Assembly: GCA_005954745.1 (NCBI GenBank)
Contig: CP040678.1
Span: forward strand, 1,054,001-1,118,000
Source of the DNA: Halostella pelagica
GTDB lineage: Archaea > Halobacteriota > Halobacteria > Halobacteriales > Natronoarchaeaceae
Direction of reading: 5' to 3'
DNA: 64,000 bases
The notes under the pieces are model-generated. The model worked only from the letters and a program-made list of their open reading frames with translations, did not search any database and was not told the DNA's origin. Shown here piece after piece: positions 1 through 7,830 of this stretch (the first letter of the stretch is position 1; every line of letters starts with the position of its first letter). The translations under genes were made by a program, and so were the position numbers.

Positions 1-514
1 CAGCCTCTTTGCTGTCCGCGAACGGGTCAATCTCACCGTGCGAGCCGTCGCACAGCACGTCGTACGCCGTCACGAGATCACTGTTCTCGTCACCATCTAC
101 TGTCGTGTTGAACCGGTCCGTGACGAGCGGCATCACATCAGCGTACGGCACGTCCACGAACGGCCACGCCAACTCACGCTTCGCGTGCCGCGTCCGAAGG
201 AACGGCAAGTCGAATCCACCGTTCCATCGCTCGCCATTGTACGCCACGAGCAGCACGTCACCATCACGAAACCGCTCCGCAACGAACTCCGACACCGCGA
301 CCAGCAACTCCTGTTCAGACCCGTGTGTAGACACTCGGACGAGCGTCTCCGACACTGCTGACTCAACAGCCGACTCAATACCTGACACGTCCCGTCCGCC
401 AGTCTGCACCAACACGCGGACACCCATCGGCACCGCAAACCCGACCGCCGTCACCTCGTCATCAACGTCGAATCCGGTTGACTCGATATCGAACGCCACT
501 TGCTCCAACACCAT
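1..514 (-). CDS. DEDD-type 3'-5' exonuclease, partial (3' end off window)
   Basis: This reading frame starts at an ATG at 514 and runs off the left edge without a stop, so only the first 171 residues are visible. An early FDIE motif (Asp and Glu of Exo I) and a later AYNGERWNGGFDLPFL segment (Exo II Asn and Asp) place it in the RNase H-like DEDD exonuclease superfamily, the group related to the proofreading domain of family B polymerases. The Exo III motif would lie beyond the edge. Its ATG overlaps the stop of the upstream gene (TGATG), which suggests translational coupling in a leftward operon. Genes like this are common in haloviruses and haloarchaeal plasmids, so a role in element replication or repair is an inference. 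A second protein of the same superfamily is encoded at 26350-27087. Confidence 0.7.
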   Translation of the reverse strand, partial: MVLEQVAFDIESTGFDVDDEVTAVGFAVPMGVRVLVQTGGRDVSGIESAVESAVSETLVRVSTHGSEQELLVAVSEFVAERFRDGDVLLVAYNGERWNGGFDLPFLRTRHAKRELAWPFVDVPYADVMPLVTDRFNTTVDGDENSDLVTAYDVLCDGSHGEIDPFADSKEA

Positions 515-783
515 CACACACCACCTCCGTCCGACGCCGCGGCCGCACGCTCCGGAACCCGGTCCGCGCCACTCGGCCGCAGACGAAACTCTCCGAACCC
601 GAACTTCGAGTGTGTTCCGACCCGCGTCAGACCGTTCTTCGCTGTCCGAACCCCATCATGACGGTACGCCGATACCAACGGGTCCACCGCATCGGCGTCA
701 ACTTCCACCTCTGCATCGATGACCGCATCACGCATCCCGACCACCCGCCCGACCAGCGTCATCATCATCGCCAGTCGATGCAT
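514..783 (-). CDS. Small hypothetical protein of the left-edge operon
   Basis: An 89-residue frame of unrecognised family, with an acidic stretch in the first half and a short basic, Gly/Phe-rich stretch near residue 60. The start is uncertain. The ATG at 783 overlaps the preceding gene by 56 bases, whereas internal ATGs at 768, 765, 762 or 735 shorten the overlap; the last leaves only about 8 bases. It is kept because its stop overlaps the ATG of the exonuclease gene and because it continues a chain of overlapping genes on one strand. No function can be assigned. Confidence 0.5.
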   Translation of the reverse strand: MHRLAMMMTLVGRVVGMRDAVIDAEVEVDADAVDPLVSAYRHDGVRTAKNGLTRVGTHSKFGFGEFRLRPSGADRVPERAAAASDGGGV

Positions 784-1060
784 CCGCCTCTTGTTCCTGG
801 GCTGTGCGGAGCCCCGTCGACGGCTCCATCAACTCATCGAGACAGTCAGTATCAGAATCAGCAGTCGCTGAGGACCCGTCACTCGCGGCACTCGCCTCTC
901 CACCGCCAGCCGCAACAATCGACTCCTTCGATGCCTCTCGTTCTTGAGCGGTCCGCAGACCAGTCGCAGGCTCCGCTAGTTTGTCCAGTTCCGCACCGTC
1001 CTGATCCACATTCTCCGGTTCATCGTCGCCCGAATCCCAATCGTCACGTCCACCAGTCAT
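728..1060 (-). CDS. Small acidic protein with a duplicated motif
   Basis: A 110-residue, highly acidic protein without a recognised fold. It contains two near-identical 19-residue segments, one at residues 25-43 (core EPATGLRTAQEREA) and one at 74-92 (core EPSTGLRTAQEQEA), separated by a low-complexity Ala/Ser/Gly/Asp linker. The conserved repeat inside otherwise disordered sequence looks like a tandem short linear motif or a two-site binding peptide. The ATG at 1060 overlaps the stop of the upstream gene by 4 bases (ATGA), which supports operon membership. Virus- or plasmid-encoded adaptor or inhibitor roles are possible but unsupported. Confidence 0.55.
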   Translation of the reverse strand: MTGGRDDWDSGDDEPENVDQDGAELDKLAEPATGLRTAQEREASKESIVAAGGGEASAASDGSSATADSDTDCLDELMEPSTGLRTAQEQEADASTGDDDDAGRAGGRDA

Positions 1061-1641
1061 ACCGAACCACCCGCTACCCCGTCATCATCACCAGGGACGG
1101 GCACATCACCATCACGCTGCGCAGCCCGCGCCTGCAACGCCCTGACGAACTCCGGCCGGCACTCCGACCGCCACAACTCGTCCTTCTCCTCCATCGATGA
1201 CTCCGCGGACTCTCGCTCCACACCACCGGAAGCAACGTTCGACCCCTTGCTCCCTCCATCCGGGATCAGGCGTAGTGACTTCGTCGCCGCCACGCTCACC
1301 CCGACCACTTCAGGCGCAAGCAACACCGGCCACGACGACTGCGTCGCCCCATCAGAGCACAATCCGATGCGACCCTCAACGAGCAACTCGCGCACACCAA
1401 GCGTGAACACCTCGGGACGCTTGTGCCGCCGGCCACCACACACGACATATCCGACCTGGAACATCACCTCCCCAGCCGATCGGAACGCATACACAACAAC
1501 TGCATCACCCTCCTGAAGAGGAGAGCCGCACACTTGACACGTCGCGGCCCCTTCCCCGAGCGAAATATAATTTATTTGATATATGTCTTCAATTAGCGAA
1601 CTGTCGTCGCCTTCTTGTGTTTCTGGATTTGATTTGTTCAT
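1057..1641 (-). CDS. Zinc-ribbon-like hypothetical protein
   Basis: A 195-residue protein starting at the ATG at 1641; the frame is open further upstream but the added residues look untranslated. Residues about 30-70 carry a Cys-x2-Cys pair (CQVCGSPL) and a later Cys-Gly pair, as in small zinc ribbons of haloviruses and haloarchaeal plasmids. The C-terminal third is acidic and low in complexity. It is the first gene of the leftward cluster and faces the winged-helix gene at 1826 across a region with a 22-base palindrome. The function is unknown; nucleic-acid or protein binding through the zinc site is an inference. Confidence 0.55.
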   Translation of the reverse strand: MNKSNPETQEGDDSSLIEDIYQINYISLGEGAATCQVCGSPLQEGDAVVVYAFRSAGEVMFQVGYVVCGGRRHKRPEVFTLGVRELLVEGRIGLCSDGATQSSWPVLLAPEVVGVSVAATKSLRLIPDGGSKGSNVASGGVERESAESSMEEKDELWRSECRPEFVRALQARAAQRDGDVPVPGDDDGVAGGSV

Positions 1642-1729
1642 GGGTTCTCGGACGGTATTCGGAACCCAGCCTGGGTGCTGCAACACCCGGGCACTTCTGT
1701 CGATCAGTGCCCAACGGCTGAGTTCACAC

Positions 1730-1751
1730 CCATTAGTCGCGCGTCTAATGG
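1730..1751. promoter_or_regulatory. Palindromic operator candidate between divergent genes
   Basis: The 22-base element has arms CCATTAG and CTAATGG around TCGCGCGT and is symmetric except for one central T/T pair. A third CTAATGG copy lies at 1773-1779. The element sits between the first gene of the leftward operon (start 1641) and the winged-helix gene (start 1826), where a repressor controlling both directions would bind. A CATATG box at about 1797 lies roughly 30 bases before the 1826 start. Binding by the neighbouring winged-helix protein is an inference. Confidence 0.5.
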
Positions 1752-1825
1752 CATAAACCTTTGGACACTCGACTAATGGAGAATCATCCAGCAGTCATAT
1801 GTGAAATGGCACTCACACCAGTACC

Positions 1826-2056
1826 ATGGGCGACCGGGATCGGGACGAAAAAAGTGGGAAGTTTACTGAGGAATATCCTCGCCAGGATTTTCTGGAAGCC
1901 TTAGCAGAACTCGGACCAAGTGGCACTACAGATATTTCGGATTATGTTGGCTGTGATCGCCGAACCGCTTATCTGAAATTAAAATCGATCGAAGAGGATG
2001 GGGAGATTAGAAGCAAAAAAGTCGGAAATTCCCTTCTTTGGGAACTAGACGAATAA
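1826..2056 (+). CDS. Small winged-helix DNA-binding protein
   Basis: A 76-residue protein that is essentially one winged-helix domain. It has a predicted helix-turn-helix (TTDISDYVGCDRRTAYLKL) followed by a basic wing (IRSKKVGNSLLWEL). The size and arrangement match small haloarchaeal MarR/ArsR-like transcription regulators. It is transcribed away from the left-edge operon, with the inverted repeat at 1730-1751 between them, so autoregulation and repression of that operon are the simplest guess. It ends 21 bases before the convergent stop of brxL. Confidence 0.7.
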   Translation: MGDRDRDEKSGKFTEEYPRQDFLEALAELGPSGTTDISDYVGCDRRTAYLKLKSIEEDGEIRSKKVGNSLLWELDE

Positions 2057-2077
2057 CTACGCGCCCGTCCTGCAAGA

Positions 2078-4105
2078 TCACTCCAACTCTATCGCTTTAC
2101 TAGCTGCATCAAGCGGATCGGTGTAAAATACGAGTTGAAGTTGATCCAAGAGTTCATCGGGTATCTTCGCTAGGTCCTCTTTATTTTTCGCGGGGAGTAA
2201 CACCGTCTTCGCTCCCGAATCAGCGGCTAACTGGAGTGTATCTACTAATGAACTCACAGCAACCAGTTCTCCCATCAAACTCATAGCACCTAGAACTACA
2301 GTTTGTGGGCGGACCGGCCGGTCGAGAATGCCGGAGACGATCCCAACAAGTAATCCGACACTTGTCTCACCACCTTCGCTCGCGTCTGCTGGATTGAGTA
2401 CCTGTACATTGATATTGTACTCATCCAGCGTCTCATCGCGGCGGAGTTCTCGCATATTCGCCTGAAGGTAGTCGCACGCAGTCTCGAACGACTCTTTCAT
2501 CTTTGTCCCCGGCGTTCCAGAGATGTTCGTCTTCCCGGAACCAGGAAGCGTTTGAGTTTCGATACGGAACGGAGCGTGACGACCTTCGCTTTCGCCGATG
2601 GTGTAGACAGTGCCTGCTTGCTGTGTACCGGGCGGAATAAGCGCCTCATCGGCCTCCTCGGGAACCGGAACGTAGAGTTCTTCTTTCGTTTCTAAGTCCA
2701 GATAGGAGAATTCGACTGCCCGATACTCCATTCCACCCATCCGCTTCAACTGCTCTTTGACACGGCGTCGCCCCTCCATAGCGAATTCGAGATACTCCCG
2801 GAGCTCCTCTTTCGTGTATTCCCCGTGCGGGTGGAGCAGTTTGATCAGGCCAGATACCGTCTTCCGGACGGCCCTTTCGTCTCGTTGGTTCAGGTGGTCC
2901 CCGAACGCGAACTCCTCATTGATCGCATCCCCATAGGATTCCTTGCGGAGTTCGCGGACGAACTCGGCGAAGTAATCGACGATGAATCCGAACTGGTCAC
3001 CGAAAAACTCGGAGCGCATCTTCGGGACTTCCCAGCCGGGGAGGTAGTAGTGGAAGCGATCGATGAGGGCGAGGTCCTGCATATCTTCTGGGAACGGCTC
3101 GAAGAGGTGGGAGCTCTTGAGAACGCCTTCGACATCCAGATCGATGTTTCCGACGTAGACCATCGATGCCTGCGCTGTGAGTTCTTCAGTGCCGCGAGAG
3201 AAGCTTCCCGACTCCATGTAGTCTTTGAGCATCTGGACTGCTTCAGAGTCGCTGAACTGGAGGCCACCGACTTCGTCGAATGCAACGACATCCCAACGGC
3301 CAACAAGTCCAATCCGCCCCGTGTTGAGGTTCAGAAAGAGCTTCGCAACGGTGGTTTTTCCACCCGAGATGAGAATCGAGTGCGGGCTGATTTCCCGATA
3401 TAGGTAACTCTTCCCAGTTCCGCGAGGGCCCAGCTCGACGTAATTGTAGTTGGATTCGACGAGGGGAAGACACCGAGTCAAAAAGAGCAGTTTCTCGCGG
3501 TCGCTGAACGCGGTAGGGTCGTACCCGACGCTCTGGAGGAGAAGGTCCATCCACTCGTCGCGCGTGAATTCTCGTCGACGGTCTTTCAACTGATCCAGGT
3601 CAAGGTTCGACACCTGTATCGGTTTGAACGAGTCGATGCCGAACAGGCTCTTGGGGCTGTTCGCGTTATCCGGAAGGTATTCCAGATCGATGATGGCCCA
3701 GACACCGCCTCCCAGAAGCTTCGGGTGCTTGCTGACGAGGTGTTCGTTAATTTCGACGTCGTTGAGTCCGAGGTTGACGAACGAGCCGATGTAGGCGTCC
3801 TGCTGCTCGTCGAGTCTGACGGTTACTTTGTCGATGACTCGGTATCGCCCTCGCTCACGCACTTCGCTTTTGACGTACTCGGCCTCATCAGGGCGAACGT
3901 AATGCTTCGACAGAATTTGTTTGACTTTTTCGAGCCCCTCCTCAAGCGATTCCTCATCGTCTGTGGCGCAGTATTGTCCGATGAGGTATTCGAGAACATA
4001 GGTGGGGACGTTTACTCCCGACTTGATATCTTGAACGAGATCCTTCCGGACGACGCGTCCGGGAAAGACGTCGAGAGCTTTCTGATCGACGTCCTCAGTA
4101 CTCAT
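2078..4105 (-). CDS. brxL: BREX protein BrxL (Lon-like AAA+ protein)
   Basis: A 675-residue protein with the BrxL plan: an N-terminal domain, an AAA+ ATPase and a C-terminal Lon-like domain. Walker A is GPRGTGKS at about residue 226 and Walker B is VVAFDEVGG. The Lon-like region (about 550-675) aligns by eye with S16 proteases through to KNKEDLAKIPDELL. The nucleophile-like Ser582 is kept, but Lon's GGLKEK segment reads SSLVDT at 618-623, so the dyad lysine is missing and proteolysis is unlikely. Known BrxL proteins form DNA-binding ring assemblies that act in phage exclusion rather than methylation. It is the last gene of the leftward BREX operon, 125 bases after pglZ, and ends tail-to-tail with the winged-helix gene. 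brxL is typical of type 1 and type 4 BREX. Confidence 0.93.
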   Translation of the reverse strand: MSTEDVDQKALDVFPGRVVRKDLVQDIKSGVNVPTYVLEYLIGQYCATDDEESLEEGLEKVKQILSKHYVRPDEAEYVKSEVRERGRYRVIDKVTVRLDEQQDAYIGSFVNLGLNDVEINEHLVSKHPKLLGGGVWAIIDLEYLPDNANSPKSLFGIDSFKPIQVSNLDLDQLKDRRREFTRDEWMDLLLQSVGYDPTAFSDREKLLFLTRCLPLVESNYNYVELGPRGTGKSYLYREISPHSILISGGKTTVAKLFLNLNTGRIGLVGRWDVVAFDEVGGLQFSDSEAVQMLKDYMESGSFSRGTEELTAQASMVYVGNIDLDVEGVLKSSHLFEPFPEDMQDLALIDRFHYYLPGWEVPKMRSEFFGDQFGFIVDYFAEFVRELRKESYGDAINEEFAFGDHLNQRDERAVRKTVSGLIKLLHPHGEYTKEELREYLEFAMEGRRRVKEQLKRMGGMEYRAVEFSYLDLETKEELYVPVPEEADEALIPPGTQQAGTVYTIGESEGRHAPFRIETQTLPGSGKTNISGTPGTKMKESFETACDYLQANMRELRRDETLDEYNINVQVLNPADASEGGETSVGLLVGIVSGILDRPVRPQTVVLGAMSLMGELVAVSSLVDTLQLAADSGAKTVLLPAKNKEDLAKIPDELLDQLQLVFYTDPLDAASKAIELE

Positions 4106-4230
4106 TATATACCGGAAGTGTAGCCGGGGGCATATTGGTGTCGGTCACGCTAAGTGGAACACCGATACGAATAACCGATCTCCAATTCTGGGCCGTTCCC
4201 TTACACACAATTGCTGGGATCCGTCGCTTC

Positions 4231-6657
4231 TTAGACGTCAAACCCCATATCGTCGTCTCCGAAGAGCAGATCGAGTTCTACCGTTTTCCGCGTGATCGTT
4301 TCTCGGGTGTCGGTGTCGATGACTTCGAACTGGACCGAACTCTCACCAGAGATTGCTCCCTGTTTGAGCCGGACACGTTCACTATTGGTTCCCGGTGATA
4401 TTTCCATTGTTACAGGGTCCGCAACCGGTTCGTCGTCGATGTTCGCTCGAATTTCCAGAATCGGCGCTGGGTTGAACGCGACTTGTCCGCTCTTGGCTTC
4501 GATCTCAATAGGGACTATCGAGTTCGTGATCGGGTCTGGGATCGAGACGCCGTAACTGATGGACGCGCTTTCTTCGATCTCGCCAGTGGTCACAGTGAGA
4601 CACGGAACGAGGAGTTCTTGGAGTGAAATCCCGCCGTGGAAGTACTGCATGTTCCCACCCTGAGCCTTGAAACAGGCGACACTTCGGGGGAAGAGTAACT
4701 TGAGTTCTGGAGCGTTGATACCGAGGTCAGACAGCGCACCGGAATCGACCTCGATGAATTCATCTGTATCAACCAGTGGAGCATCACTGTCGGCGGCTGC
4801 GAATCGTCGTTTGACCACGGGAGCGAGGTCCGGAGATTCGACTTTGAGGTCGTCGGACAACCGGTCCGTGTAGAGGAACCCGTGGTCGCTCGTGATGACG
4901 AACCGAGTGTACCCGGCCTGCTTCAGTCTCTGGACTGTCCGTTCGACGTCGTCGACGTGGGAAGCAACCTGGCTGAACGCCGCGTCGTCGTCGAGGCTCT
5001 CGCCGAGTTTGTCTATCGTCCCGGAGTAGACAACACGGGGGACCGGGTCAGACTCGGTTAACTCCTCCAACGAGATGTTGCTCACCTCGTCCATATCTAC
5101 CACTTCGAAGCCCGCGGCGCTGAGTCGTTCGACCCGGTCTGATTTCCCGGTCATCTCCTCACCGCCACTGGTCACGACGAGGTCATCATCTTCGAGAGAG
5201 AGACCGAGTTCTCCAGGTAGGTGTGCGGCCATCCCAACCTCGGTGATCGAGGGCAGTGCCGCGCTGACTGCACTCAAATCTTGTTTGAAGTCAGTTCGCC
5301 GCCCGAGATTCTGTTTGATTGCTTCGGCGAGTTCGTATCGAAGTCCGTCACAGATGATGATCGCCGTCCCGTTGTCAAGATCCGCGAACTCATCGTAGAA
5401 GGAGGTTTGCGGTGTCCCGAGTGTCGGATCATCGCTCAAGATATCCGCAAGCGGGCGGTTCACTCCCTGAAGGAAAGACATGTAGTGTTGCGTGACCCGC
5501 TCCTTCACCGTGGTTTCGTTCGGATACGGGAAGGTAGCTTCCTGGGTTGCATTGATGTAGCGGCGATACGCAGCGTCGACTTGCCACCACCCGTCGTCAC
5601 TCGTGTACTCCTGGGCGAGTTCCGCCGAAGAGAGCGTCTTGGCTTCGTCGGCATCGATGGTTCCGATACGCTGGAGAGTTTCGACTGCCAGGGCTGGAAC
5701 GGACCAATCGACAAGGTCCTCGTTGCTCCAGAAGCTGTCCTGGCGCTCAGTGACTGTCTGCTGGAGGTCTGACGCAATATCGGGGAGGTCGGCGTAGGTC
5801 TCGTCGGCGAGTCGCTTCATCACCAGTCGGATGAGACCCATGTCGATCCCCTTGAACGCCGTCGCGTCCCAGTGAATCCGGTCTGAGTCGATGACAGCCT
5901 TCGCAAGGTCGTAGTCCTCCGCGATTCGCTGTGCGTAGCGCGTGAACTCGGCAGGAGCGTACTGCTGCCACTCGTCGCAGAACGCCGCAGCAGCGCGAGT
6001 GTCGTCAGCCGCGAGTTCGTCGTACCGGGACGTCGGTGCCCGACTGGCAACTTCTCCGAAGAGGAGCTGGGTCGCTAGCTCTTTCGGGTCGAGTCGCGCA
6101 GAGACACCGTACTCCTCACGGAGCTGGGCGTCCCAAGCGTCGGCCATCGCGTTGTCCTCGATTGTCTCACGGTACTCTTCCGGGTTCGAGAGGTAGGTTC
6201 GAACCCAGTCGTCTGTCGCCGGGCCAGCGGTGTCGAAGAGAACGCAAAAGAACGCCAGACGCTGCACCTCGCGGTTCTGTCCCCAATCCTCGTACGCGTC
6301 GGGGATCTCTTCGTCGTGTTCTACGAGGAACTGCGTCACGGGCGTGTCGTCGATGTCCTGACCGACACGGTACTGTCGTCCGAGTGCGTGGACATCGCGG
6401 AACCACTCGGCGTCGTTACGGGACTCGGGGATGTAGAACAGCCAGTTCTTCTCGTAGTTCGGATCCTCCTCGTGGAGGCGGCGCTTCAGTTCGAAGTAGC
6501 TGCCGTCGTAGCGTGCGAGCGTGACGTCGTCGAGTGCAGCTTCGACCTCGTGGAGGACGCCTTTGTACTTCTCCTGGGCGTCGTACCACACCCAGACCGG
6601 GTGTCGGTCGAACTTCTGCCTGAGTTCTGTGATAATGCTATCCGCGAGATCTCCCAT
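4231..6657 (-). CDS. pglZ: BREX protein PglZ (alkaline-phosphatase superfamily)
   Basis: An 808-residue PglZ, the defining protein of BREX. The N-terminal third is an adaptor region. The alkaline-phosphatase-like core shows metal-site motifs IIICDGLRYELAEA at about residue 434 and VITSDHGFLYTD at about 589, followed by a beta-rich C-terminal region. PglZ is essential in characterised BREX systems, and its biochemical substrate is still debated. The ATG at 6657 is the first methionine. Upstream, 87 bases separate it from the HEPN-like gene, an unusual insertion because pglX normally precedes pglZ directly in type 1 systems. No truncation is visible. Confidence 0.93.
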   Translation of the reverse strand: MGDLADSIITELRQKFDRHPVWVWYDAQEKYKGVLHEVEAALDDVTLARYDGSYFELKRRLHEEDPNYEKNWLFYIPESRNDAEWFRDVHALGRQYRVGQDIDDTPVTQFLVEHDEEIPDAYEDWGQNREVQRLAFFCVLFDTAGPATDDWVRTYLSNPEEYRETIEDNAMADAWDAQLREEYGVSARLDPKELATQLLFGEVASRAPTSRYDELAADDTRAAAAFCDEWQQYAPAEFTRYAQRIAEDYDLAKAVIDSDRIHWDATAFKGIDMGLIRLVMKRLADETYADLPDIASDLQQTVTERQDSFWSNEDLVDWSVPALAVETLQRIGTIDADEAKTLSSAELAQEYTSDDGWWQVDAAYRRYINATQEATFPYPNETTVKERVTQHYMSFLQGVNRPLADILSDDPTLGTPQTSFYDEFADLDNGTAIIICDGLRYELAEAIKQNLGRRTDFKQDLSAVSAALPSITEVGMAAHLPGELGLSLEDDDLVVTSGGEEMTGKSDRVERLSAAGFEVVDMDEVSNISLEELTESDPVPRVVYSGTIDKLGESLDDDAAFSQVASHVDDVERTVQRLKQAGYTRFVITSDHGFLYTDRLSDDLKVESPDLAPVVKRRFAAADSDAPLVDTDEFIEVDSGALSDLGINAPELKLLFPRSVACFKAQGGNMQYFHGGISLQELLVPCLTVTTGEIEESASISYGVSIPDPITNSIVPIEIEAKSGQVAFNPAPILEIRANIDDEPVADPVTMEISPGTNSERVRLKQGAISGESSVQFEVIDTDTRETITRKTVELDLLFGDDDMGFDV

Positions 6658-6744
6658 TGTGTTTCTCTTTTTATCGGGGATTGATTGTTGTTTCGGGAAC
6701 TGAAGGTGCTTGTGGACGGGCTAGGGAAGTCGCCAAGTGGGATC

Positions 6745-7806
6745 TCAATCGCTGAGCGCTTGCTCGTAGACGGCGAATCGTCTGGCTGGGAAGTACGAAC
6801 TGTCTTGGACCCCTTCCTTTGAACTCTGTTCAAATGCCTGGAATTCCTCCTCCACGGTATCGTAGCCAAGAGCCTGAATCAATCCGACCTCGGCAATTGT
6901 AAGTCCAGTAAATGTGATTAGCCGCAGCCCTTCGTCGATAGCGAATCTCAGACCACTACCGTACAGTCGGCTGAATACCCCACCCCTATGGTAGTTCGCC
7001 CAATGTCTCAAGTTCAGGAGTAGATCGAAGAACGTAGGACAGGGAGCCCCTGGCTTCTCGTGGAACGTCTGTCTATATCTGTAAATCTCCGTGAGTGACT
7101 TCCGCGCATTCTCGTTCAGTGCTGAGTCGATATCGGAGGGGCGTCCGTCCCAGTCTGGGTAGGGCGCAGACCAATCGAACCACTGGTTAGAGAAATCTCC
7201 CTCTGGGAAGTACACAAATGGGAACACGTACAGTGAGTCCCTGAGTTCGTCAAGCATCTCCGACCTGTGCTTCTTCCACATACGGACGTGGGTCCCACCG
7301 CGGCCATTCGCGGTGATGTCGTCGAACCTGGACCGCATGAGCGCACTGAACGCTTTGTAGATCGCGTAGTAAGCCATCGAGATCCGCCACTCGGCTGTCC
7401 GCATACGGTCAGCTGATTCACCGTCTATCGGATCGTTCACAGCGAACTCGTCGCGCCAGGCGTTCGAGAGGTTCCTGAGCGCCTGCTCTTCGTCGCCGCC
7501 GTCAGAGTCGTCAAAGTAGGACTGCAGTTTGTCTTCGTTTGACTTAGCGTTTGAAACGACATGGTAGAGCACGTGTCCCTGGACAGTTTGAAGACACTCA
7601 TCACCCCACACCGGGGTGTTGTGCATTACTCGACGAAACTCCAGGCCCCAGCGTGATTCAGGAAAGTCCGGGTGACACTCCGACTCAACTCCCTCTCCAA
7701 ACGGTCGGCCATACTCGTAGGTGTCGAAGAAACTGGTCGAGAGCGTCTGGAATAACTTCCCGACGGGTTTGCCGTACTTGTAGAACTCTTTCTCGTCTAG
7801 AGCCAT
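6745..7806 (-). CDS. BREX-embedded protein of unknown function with a HEPN-like motif
   Basis: A 353-residue protein in no family I recognise, placed between pglX (24 bases) and pglZ (87 bases) in the same orientation, so probably co-expressed. Two features recall HEPN ribonucleases. One is a helix with YYAIYKAFSAL at residues 146-156, like the AYYAxF helix of many HEPN proteins. The other is an R-x5-H motif, RHWANYH (R267 to H273), with a polar residue right after the Arg, near the end of a predicted helical region. The protein is rich in aromatic residues (WFDWSAPYPDWDG near 210). HEPN toxins act as abortive-infection RNases, so a backup suicide module inside BREX is an attractive inference. 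The motif is short and could be chance. Confidence 0.6.
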   Translation of the reverse strand: MALDEKEFYKYGKPVGKLFQTLSTSFFDTYEYGRPFGEGVESECHPDFPESRWGLEFRRVMHNTPVWGDECLQTVQGHVLYHVVSNAKSNEDKLQSYFDDSDGGDEEQALRNLSNAWRDEFAVNDPIDGESADRMRTAEWRISMAYYAIYKAFSALMRSRFDDITANGRGGTHVRMWKKHRSEMLDELRDSLYVFPFVYFPEGDFSNQWFDWSAPYPDWDGRPSDIDSALNENARKSLTEIYRYRQTFHEKPGAPCPTFFDLLLNLRHWANYHRGGVFSRLYGSGLRFAIDEGLRLITFTGLTIAEVGLIQALGYDTVEEEFQAFEQSSKEGVQDSSYFPARRFAVYEQALSD

Positions 7807-7830
7807 GTTAGAGGATTATATGAGAAGTGC

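Noticed and set aside
9-1200. Two long + strand frames (9-722 and 478-1200)
   Set aside because: Pro/Arg/His/Ser-rich, no acidic bias; the minus strand holds a chain of overlapping acidic proteins with recognisable exonuclease and zinc motifs.
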